Assembly: GCA_043777755.1 (NCBI GenBank)
Contig: JAYWHK010000279.1
Location: 1-19,400, forward strand
DNA: 19,400 nucleotides
Source: CANHEE01 sp043777755
Lineage (GTDB): Bacteria; Bacteroidota; Bacteroidia; Chitinophagales; Saprospiraceae
Reading direction: 5' to 3'
The translations under genes were made by a program, and so were the position numbers. Shown piece after piece: positions 14,692 to 19,400 of the stretch. A model generated the notes under the pieces. That model worked only from the letters and a program-made list of their open reading frames with translations. It was not told the DNA's origin and searched no databases. Each line of letters begins with the position of its first letter. The stretch's first letter is position 1.

Positions 14692-15735
14692 TTATTTCAA
14701 AAAATACTTCAAACCAATATTTGCACCAATAATATTTGATGGTACGCCTGCTTTTCTTAAACTTGATAAAGTAGAGGATTGAGTAGAGGAATATTCTACT
14801 TCCAATGAAATCGCAGTGGTTTTATTCATAAAATAAAGTAAATTGGCGGTTGGAATGATAGACATTGTTAGGGGTTCAAGGCTTTGGTAACGATGAGTGT
14901 ATGCAATACCAAATGTTGTTCCTGCGTATAAAGCGTTGGATATTCTTCCATAAAAACCTAAATGCGCTTTTAAGGTACTGTCATCAATGAGACTATACGA
15001 GTAAATAGCTGTTTTTAATCCAGCAGAAAAATGTTTGTTTAACATTCTTTCATAGTTGATATTGATTGCCCACAAGCCAGGATCAACATTTTGTAACTTC
15101 GTCAAGGCATAGCGATATGCTAATTGTCCAGATAGCGCAGATTTTCCTTTTTCTAAAAACCTTTCAGAATCAGTTTCTTTTGTGAAAAACTTATCGCTTC
15201 TAATCAGATTTAGCAGTTCTACCTCTAAGCCTATAAAAGAATAAGGTTTAGACAATTTTAAAGATGAAACTTTTGAGGAGAATTGTAACTTGGTGTTTAA
15301 GACCAATTGCGGTTTGAAAAAATAAAATGCACCAGCACCACTTTTTATTGAAGTAGTCCGTTTTGAATTAAATAAAGGGTTTTTACTTGTTGTAATCCCT
15401 GATTCAATTCCTGTAAAAAGGTAAGGTTGCAAGCGTTTTTTGCCCAACATATAATATATACTTGCGTTAGAGCTACGGGTAAAATAAGCATAATTTTTAT
15501 CGCTATAAGTAGAATAATTACCCAAAACACTCACTTCTGCTAAAAGACGCTTTCCAAGAGCTTGTCCATAACGGACACTCATTGGGATTTGTGTGTAGCT
15601 ATTTGCTTGTAAAAATAGGTTTGATTGCTTATAAAATTCTACATTAGCATACAAGAATTTATCATTTTTTTGAATTTGTGCTTGCAAAACAGTAAAAATG
15701 CTCAAGCAAAGCATTAAGGGAAATAGTTTTTTCAT
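14692..15735 (-). CDS. Outer-membrane beta-barrel protein of unknown function
   Basis: This 347-aa exported protein has a signal peptide at residues 1-20 (MKKLFPLMLCLSIFTVLQAQ) with cleavage near Q20. The rest is made of alternating polar/hydrophobic strands rich in aromatic residues, as in outer-membrane barrels. It appears to have two similar halves: residues about 25-175, ending SFIGLEVELLN, and about 195-347, ending IIGANIGLKYFLK, joined by a charged linker (FFTKETDSERFLEKGK). Transport, enzymatic or structural roles cannot be told apart from sequence. Its promoter (15897-15926) lies beyond a hairpin repeat (15781-15886), which would therefore sit in its mRNA leader. Confidence 0.75.
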   Translation of the reverse strand: MKKLFPLMLCLSIFTVLQAQIQKNDKFLYANVEFYKQSNLFLQANSYTQIPMSVRYGQALGKRLLAEVSVLGNYSTYSDKNYAYFTRSSNASIYYMLGKKRLQPYLFTGIESGITTSKNPLFNSKRTTSIKSGAGAFYFFKPQLVLNTKLQFSSKVSSLKLSKPYSFIGLEVELLNLIRSDKFFTKETDSERFLEKGKSALSGQLAYRYALTKLQNVDPGLWAININYERMLNKHFSAGLKTAIYSYSLIDDSTLKAHLGFYGRISNALYAGTTFGIAYTHRYQSLEPLTMSIIPTANLLYFMNKTTAISLEVEYSSTQSSTLSSLRKAGVPSNIIGANIGLKYFLK

Positions 15736-15780
15736 AACGGAATAAAAAATTTAGGTTGTTAAAAAAGGTTTTTATGTTAG

Positions 15781-15886
15781 TATACACGTCGGAAAGTGGT
15801 TTTGGGATTTTACATTTATGCAAACTATTGAACATCAAGCGTTTGCAATATCTTTAATATCTAATAACCAATATCCGTTGCGTATA
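15781..15886. repeat. ATATACAC-family hairpin repeat, copy B
   Basis: This 106-bp copy begins TATACACGTCGGAAAGTGG and ends AATATCCGTTGCGTATA. It matches the copy at 18376-18483 along its full length with about a dozen differences, in the same orientation. The termini are inverted (TATACAC / GCGTATA), and the arms continue as an imperfect inverted repeat (GTCGGAAAGTGGTTTTGGG against AACGGATATTGGTTATTAG), with apical loop near GAACATC. It sits between the divergent barrel-protein and feoAB promoters on one side and the barrel gene on the other. An open frame at 15818-16030 across it is not a gene. Confidence 0.9.
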
Positions 15887-15896
15887 TTATACTTCA

Positions 15897-15926
15897 CAAA
15901 GGTAGTTTTTTATAACGAACTTCAAA
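15897..15926 (-). promoter_or_regulatory. Promoter for the outer-membrane barrel gene
   Basis: On the reverse strand TTTG (15926-15923) is followed after 18 nt by TACCTTTG (15904-15897), the best match in the window to the Bacteroidota sigma-factor consensus TTTG-N17-23-TAnnTTTG. Transcription would start near 15890, just before repeat copy B, giving a leader of about 155 nt that contains the whole hairpin. Confidence 0.65.
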
Positions 15927-15995
15927 AGATTTTATTACATTGTTATGACTTAAACTTTTTTCTTCTTTTTTCCTTTTATTGTTTAAAAATAATAC

Positions 15996-16003
15996 TACCT
16001 TTG
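15996..16003 (+). promoter_or_regulatory. Bacteroidota -7 promoter element for feoAB
   Basis: TACCTTTG is identical to the -7 box of the divergent barrel promoter. It lies 28 nt before the feoA ATG at 16032. A TTG at 15979-15981 is only 14 nt upstream, so the -33 box is uncertain. No clear Fur-box palindrome is seen. Its position rules out the upstream GTG at 16005 as the feoA start. Confidence 0.6.
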
Positions 16004-16031
16004 CGTGTTAATTGTATTAAGTCTAAATAAA

Positions 16032-16265
16032 ATGACGATAAAAGAACTTACATTTCGCAAAAAGACGACGATTATGCGTTTTTTGGAAGAACATTTAGAA
16101 AAAAAACTATTAAGCATGGGCATTATGCCAGGCAGTAGTGTCGAAGTGCTTAGAAAAGCACCTTTCGGAGGTGCGCTTTATGTAAAGATTGATGGGCTTA
16201 TTTTAGCGTTGCGCAGCAGCGAGGCATCAAGTATTGAGGTAAAAAATGGAGAAAAAAATATATAA
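16032..16265 (+). CDS. feoA: Ferrous iron transport protein A (FeoA)
   Basis: FeoA is a small cytoplasmic SH3-fold protein that partners FeoB in Fe(II) uptake. From the ATG at 16032 it has 77 aa (MTIKELTFRKK ...), the family length. The characteristic core is present: RFLEEHLEKKLLSMGIMPGSSVEVLRK (residues about 16-41) and the hydrophobic beta segment GGALYVKIDGLILALR. A longer frame from GTG at 16005 would add nine residues but starts within 2 nt of the -7 box, so it is unlikely. Its 3' end overlaps feoB by 20 nt in another frame, implying translational coupling. Confidence 0.93.
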   Translation: MTIKELTFRKKTTIMRFLEEHLEKKLLSMGIMPGSSVEVLRKAPFGGALYVKIDGLILALRSSEASSIEVKNGEKNI

Positions 16266-18357
16266 AGTTGCCTTGATTGGGAATCCCAATGCGGGCAAAT
16301 CTTCCATTTTTAATCAATTGACAGGGTTACGTCAGCAAGTGGCTAATTTTCCTGGTGTTACTGTAGATAAAAAAGTTGGTACACTCCAATTGGCTCATAA
16401 TCAAGAAGTTGCATTGATTGATTTCCCTGGAACTTACAGCCTTTACCCAACGACGAGTGACGAAAAAGTAGTTACTCGAATCCTTTGTAATGTCTTGGAT
16501 GAAAATTTTCCAGATGCTATCGTGTATGTGGCAGACATCACCAATTTGGAAAAACACCTTTTGCTGCTTTCTCAAATCAAGGATTTACATATTCCAATTT
16601 TACTGGTTTTAAATATGATTGACCTTGCAAATACGCAAGGCATCAAATACGATTATTCAGTTTTGAGCGATTTTTATCAGGTGAAAATTTTGCCTGTTAG
16701 TGGAAAATTCGGTATCAATATTTCCGAATTAAAACTTGAAATTGCACAATTATTGGAACAAAAGCAAGCATTTTCTCGTCCGCTTTATTATCCAAATCAT
16801 TCAGAACAGGTTGTTATTCAGCAAGTTACGTCTTCCATTCCTGTCAATAGTTCTTATCAAGCGTTGGTCATAGCGCATCATTCAGAATGGCTGCCTTTTT
16901 TAACAGATTTTCAAAAAAAAGAAATAGTACGCATCAATCAAGAGGCTGGTTTTCACGATTTGCGATTTCAGATTGACGAAACGATGCGTCGTTTTGATAT
17001 TTTTTTACCAGCTTTAAAAAGTGCGACGGTGCATACAGAGTTGCATACTTCGAGTTTAAGCGATAAGTTGGACAGTATTTTGACTCATCGTTTTTTAGGG
17101 CCTGCGATTTATTTTTTACTGATTTTTTTGGTTTTTCAATCTATTTTTACCTTAGCAGAAATACCCAAGGCTTGGATAGAATCCGCTTTTGCGATGTTGG
17201 GCGATGTGGTCAAAAATAATATGCCAACGTCTTGGTTACAAAGCCTTTTGGCGGACGGAATCATTGCTGGAATTGGAGGCATAGTGGTTTTTGTGCCACA
17301 AATTGCTATTTTATTTTTCTTGCTTTCGTTGCTTGAAGAAAGTGGTTATATGGCACGTGTGGTGTTTATTTTTGACAACATTATGCAAAAATTTGGACTG
17401 AACGGACGCAGTATGATTGCCTTGATTTCAGGTGGAGCGTGTGCAATTCCAGCGATTATGAGTACCCGAACCATCGAAAACCACAAAGAACGCTTGATTA
17501 CCATTTTGGTAACACCATTGATAAGTTGTTCGGCTCGTTTGCCTGTTTATGCTGTTTTGGTTGGTTTTGTAGTGCCAAACGATCTAAAATGGTTTGGTTT
17601 TGACGCAAGAGGTTGGATTTTTACAGGATTGTACTGTTTGGGAATTGTAGCGGCATTGTTGATGGCTTTGGCATTGAAATATATTTTAAAATCAGAAGAA
17701 CAATCGTCACTTTTGCTTGAATTGCCACAATATCGTTTGCCTTTATTGAAAAATACGTTTTATACGGTTTTGGAAAAAGTGAAAACTTTTCTTTTGAGTG
17801 CGGGACAAACCATTTTGGCAATTTCAGTTGTGCTTTGGTTTTTAGCCTATTTTGGCCCTAACAATGCTATGCAAAATGCTGAAAATGAAGCAATTGCGAA
17901 TGCTAAAATTTTGCAATTAGATGAAGTTCAAACCAGTGCTTTGGTGGCTTCCAAAAAAATTGAAGCATCTTACGCTGGCTTAATGGGCAAATGGATAGAA
18001 CCAGCGATTGCGCCATTGGGTTTTGATTGGAAAATAGGTATAGCTTTGATTACATCTTTTGCGGCAAGGGAAGTTTTCGTTGGAACAATGGCAACGATTT
18101 ACAGTATTGGCAGTGACACAGACAATACAGAAACGATTGCGGAACGAATGGCACTTGAGAAACGAAGCGATGGTTCGTTGGTTTATACGACAAAAACAGC
18201 TTTGTCATTGTTGATTTTCTATGTTTTTGCGATGCAATGTATGTCCACTTTAGCGATTGTCAAAAGAGAAACAAAAAGCTGGAAATGGGCAACTTTTCAG
18301 TTTGTTGTGATGAGTGCGCTGGCTTATTTGAGCAGCTGGTTGGTGTATAATATTTAG
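16246..18357 (+). CDS. feoB: Ferrous iron transporter FeoB
   Basis: FeoB is the inner-membrane Fe(II) permease with a cytosolic GTPase domain. It has 703 aa, normal for the family. The G domain is at about 1-165: G1 GNPNAGKS (12-19), G2 around T39 (PGVTVDKK), G3 DFPG (59-62), G4 NMID (123-126) and G5 near VSGK. A helical linker follows (about 170-280). Several transmembrane helices come next, with the two conserved Gate regions (GGACAIPAIMSTRTI and TPLISCSARLPVY, each with its conserved cysteine). It ends in a last membrane helix (AYLSSWLVYNI). There is no feoC. Translation starts inside feoA. The stop codon opens the left arm of a terminator stem that a repeat has split. Confidence 0.97.
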   Translation: MEKKIYKVALIGNPNAGKSSIFNQLTGLRQQVANFPGVTVDKKVGTLQLAHNQEVALIDFPGTYSLYPTTSDEKVVTRILCNVLDENFPDAIVYVADITNLEKHLLLLSQIKDLHIPILLVLNMIDLANTQGIKYDYSVLSDFYQVKILPVSGKFGINISELKLEIAQLLEQKQAFSRPLYYPNHSEQVVIQQVTSSIPVNSSYQALVIAHHSEWLPFLTDFQKKEIVRINQEAGFHDLRFQIDETMRRFDIFLPALKSATVHTELHTSSLSDKLDSILTHRFLGPAIYFLLIFLVFQSIFTLAEIPKAWIESAFAMLGDVVKNNMPTSWLQSLLADGIIAGIGGIVVFVPQIAILFFLLSLLEESGYMARVVFIFDNIMQKFGLNGRSMIALISGGACAIPAIMSTRTIENHKERLITILVTPLISCSARLPVYAVLVGFVVPNDLKWFGFDARGWIFTGLYCLGIVAALLMALALKYILKSEEQSSLLLELPQYRLPLLKNTFYTVLEKVKTFLLSAGQTILAISVVLWFLAYFGPNNAMQNAENEAIANAKILQLDEVQTSALVASKKIEASYAGLMGKWIEPAIAPLGFDWKIGIALITSFAAREVFVGTMATIYSIGSDTDNTETIAERMALEKRSDGSLVYTTKTALSLLIFYVFAMQCMSTLAIVKRETKSWKWATFQFVVMSALAYLSSWLVYNI

Positions 18358-18509
18358 ATTTTTAGGTCTTAGGAAATATACACGTCGGAAAGTGGTTTTG
18401 GGATTTTGAGTTTATGCAAAACATTGAACACCAAGCATTTGTAATATCTTTAATATCTAATAACCAATATCCGTTGTGTATATCAAAATTCCCTAAGACC
18501 TAAAAATCT
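18356..18509. terminator. Bidirectional terminator stem split by a repeat
   Basis: Left arm 18356-18373 (AGATTTTTAGGTCTTAGG) and right arm 18492-18509 are perfect 18-bp reverse complements, ending in T/A-rich tracts suited to termination of both feoB and the convergent lipoprotein gene. Instead of a short loop, the 118 bp between them hold repeat copy C (18376-18483). The arrangement looks like a compact terminator hairpin into which the element inserted. Whether it still terminates is unknown. Confidence 0.6.
18376..18483. repeat. ATATACAC-family hairpin repeat, copy C
   Basis: This 108-bp copy has perfect 8-bp terminal inverted repeats, ATATACAC (18376-18383) and GTGTATAT (18476-18483). 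The arms then pair imperfectly over about 45 nt: of the 24 bases after the termini, 16 match the reverse complement of the other arm. The loop is near GAACACC. The right half contains stacked AATATC words (AATATCTTTAATATC, TAATAACCAATATCCG). It is non-coding, has the same orientation as copy B and is nested in the terminator stem 18356-18509. Confidence 0.9.
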
Positions 18510-18515
18510 TTCTCT

Positions 18516-19169
18516 CTATAATTTTCCTAATTTTCTGGACATTCTGACGTGTAACCTGTCCAAAGCGTTTTCGACAGGTCTTGACCAATCGGCAGCATTT
18601 TTTCGTTTAATACTCCATAAAACATTGCCATTGTTTGCCTCAATAATGGTAAAACTTGCCTTAACATCATTGGTTTTTGGATTTACTTGTAAAACGCTAC
18701 CGCTGCCAATCATAACAGAAGCTACTGTAATGGCAGCTGATGCTTCATCGCTAAGGTAGCGGTGTTTGATAAGATTTGGAACAACGACCATATCTACGCC
18801 TAATTTTTCAGCTAATTTTTCAGGCTTGTAATTTTCAATTTTATGTAAATCCAAGTTCAATTCACTCAATTTGCTATTGGTCGAAGCGACGGACTGAAGC
18901 CGAATGTTTGAACCATTCAAGCGGCTACTGATTTGATAAAAAAGCGATTGTTGGAATGCCAAACGCTCACGTCTATCCTGTGCTTCAAGCTGTTCTGGAC
19001 TCATATTTCGAGGCAGTCTTCCTTCAAAAATAATGCTGTAAGGCAAAATCGCCATGGTTGCACCTTTTTGTGCTTTTGTTTTCAAATCAGGTGAAATGTA
19101 AGGACGGCTTGCGCAAGAAGTAAATAGGATAGCAATAAATGCTGCGAAAAAGATGTTTGTGAATTTCAT
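18516..19169 (-). CDS. Putative lipoprotein of unknown function
   Basis: This 217-aa protein has a lipoprotein signal peptide (MKFTNIFFAAFIAILFTSC, lipobox FTSC, lipidated Cys19). The mature part has a conserved-looking N-terminal segment (GATMAILPYSIIFEGRLP), a charged helical region (about 58-75), and a strand-helix pattern (EKLGVDMVVVPNLIKHRYLSD, ASFTIIEANNGNVLWSIKR) that recalls CsgG/LpoB/TolB-N-like periplasmic lipoproteins. That resemblance is by pattern only, and no function is assigned. It converges with feoB across the split terminator and has its own -7 box upstream. Confidence 0.8.
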   Translation of the reverse strand: MKFTNIFFAAFIAILFTSCASRPYISPDLKTKAQKGATMAILPYSIIFEGRLPRNMSPEQLEAQDRRERLAFQQSLFYQISSRLNGSNIRLQSVASTNSKLSELNLDLHKIENYKPEKLAEKLGVDMVVVPNLIKHRYLSDEASAAITVASVMIGSGSVLQVNPKTNDVKASFTIIEANNGNVLWSIKRKNAADWSRPVENALDRLHVRMSRKLGKL

Positions 19170-19213
19170 AACGTTTTGAATTTAATAGGTGAATGATATT
19201 TATAAAGTCGTTG

Positions 19214-19221
19214 CAAATATA
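19214..19221 (-). promoter_or_regulatory. Bacteroidota -7 promoter element for the lipoprotein gene
   Basis: The reverse strand reads TATATTTG, matching TAnnTTTG, 44 nt upstream of the ATG at 19169. No -33 TTTG is seen at normal spacing. Confidence 0.45.
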
Positions 19222-19288
19222 TAAATAGTTGGTTTGAATTTTTTCTTTAACAAAAAAATAAGGTTTTTTTTATTTTACAAAAAAAGTG

Positions 19289-19296
19289 TAACTTTG
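19289..19296 (+). promoter_or_regulatory. Possible -7 promoter element reading out of the window
   Basis: TAACTTTG on the + strand fits TAnnTTTG. A transcript would start about 19303 and run through the repeat at 19309-19380 toward a gene beyond the window. No open frame is visible before the end. Confidence 0.4.
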
Positions 19297-19308
19297 CACT
19301 TTACTGAA

Positions 19309-19380
19309 AACTACGGAGAAGTTTAAAAATCGTAGATTTTTGAACAAACTCTGCGCTCTCTGCGCCTCTGCGTGGTCTAA
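19309..19380. repeat. Diverged ACCACGGAG-type repeat
   Basis: The right arm CTCTGCGCCTCTGCGTGGT (19356-19374) reads ACCACGCAGAG on the other strand, and the left arm starts ACTACGGAGAAG (19310-19321), so the two pair imperfectly. The centre is a hairpin, GTTTAAAAATC (19321-19331), loop GTA, GATTTTTGAAC (19335-19345). It is a relative of the element at 9251-9353 with a shorter left arm. The rest of 19170-19400 holds only the two promoter motifs. Confidence 0.6.
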
Positions 19381-19400
19381 AAATAAATTCTCAAAGAGAA

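Noticed and set aside
15818..16030. Open frame of 70 codons on the + strand upstream of feoA
   Set aside because: It starts inside repeat copy B, crosses both divergent promoters and has no protein-like composition.
16005..16031. Longer feoA starting at GTG 16005
   Set aside because: The GTG directly follows the -7 box (15996-16003), so it would not be in the transcript; the ATG at 16032 gives the family N-terminus.

Overview
The window is AT-rich chromosomal DNA from a member of the Bacteroidota. Three things point there: two secreted proteins end in type IX secretion (T9SS) sorting domains, one type A and one type B (gliding-motility/CHU_C type); several upstream regions carry the Bacteroidota -7 promoter motif TAnnTTTG; and starts generally lack Shine-Dalgarno sequences. 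I cannot name the genus from sequence alone.

Layout. 1-4465 (+) holds two adjacent T9SS cargo genes: a large SprB-repeat surface protein whose 5' end appears frameshifted, and a smaller CHU_C protein 3 nt downstream. 4465-4600 holds a hairpin repeat followed by a bidirectional terminator. 4620-6211 (-) holds a C5-cytosine DNA methyltransferase, a 42-residue ORF overlapping its 3' end, and a DUF1456/YehS-like gene. Diverging from the methyltransferase is a 933-aa superfamily 1 helicase (6338-9139, +) with a possible RelE-like N-terminus and an ankyrin-like C-terminal segment; this pair is the most defence-like part of the window. 9140-9614 is a repeat-rich convergent intergenic region. 9615-15735 (-) reads, in transcription order, outer-membrane beta-barrel protein, uvrA, grpE, dnaJ (nucleotide excision repair plus the DnaK co-chaperones; dnaK is not in the window). 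16032-18357 (+) is feoA-feoB, the ferrous iron uptake operon, with start and stop overlapping by 20 nt. 18516-19169 (-) is a lipoprotein gene. The right end holds a divergent promoter and another repeat.

The most striking non-coding signal is that intergenic spaces are filled by long hairpin-forming dispersed repeats of at least three families. The first has ATATACAC termini and three copies (4465-4552, 15781-15886, 18376-18483). One of these sits inside the split stem of the feoB terminator and another in the predicted leader of the barrel protein. The second has a GTAGAGAAAAGG core and two copies that bracket uvrA, one of them supplying its stop codon. The third is an ACCACGGAG type with two copies. 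I see no tRNA, rRNA, CRISPR array, transposase or integrase gene.
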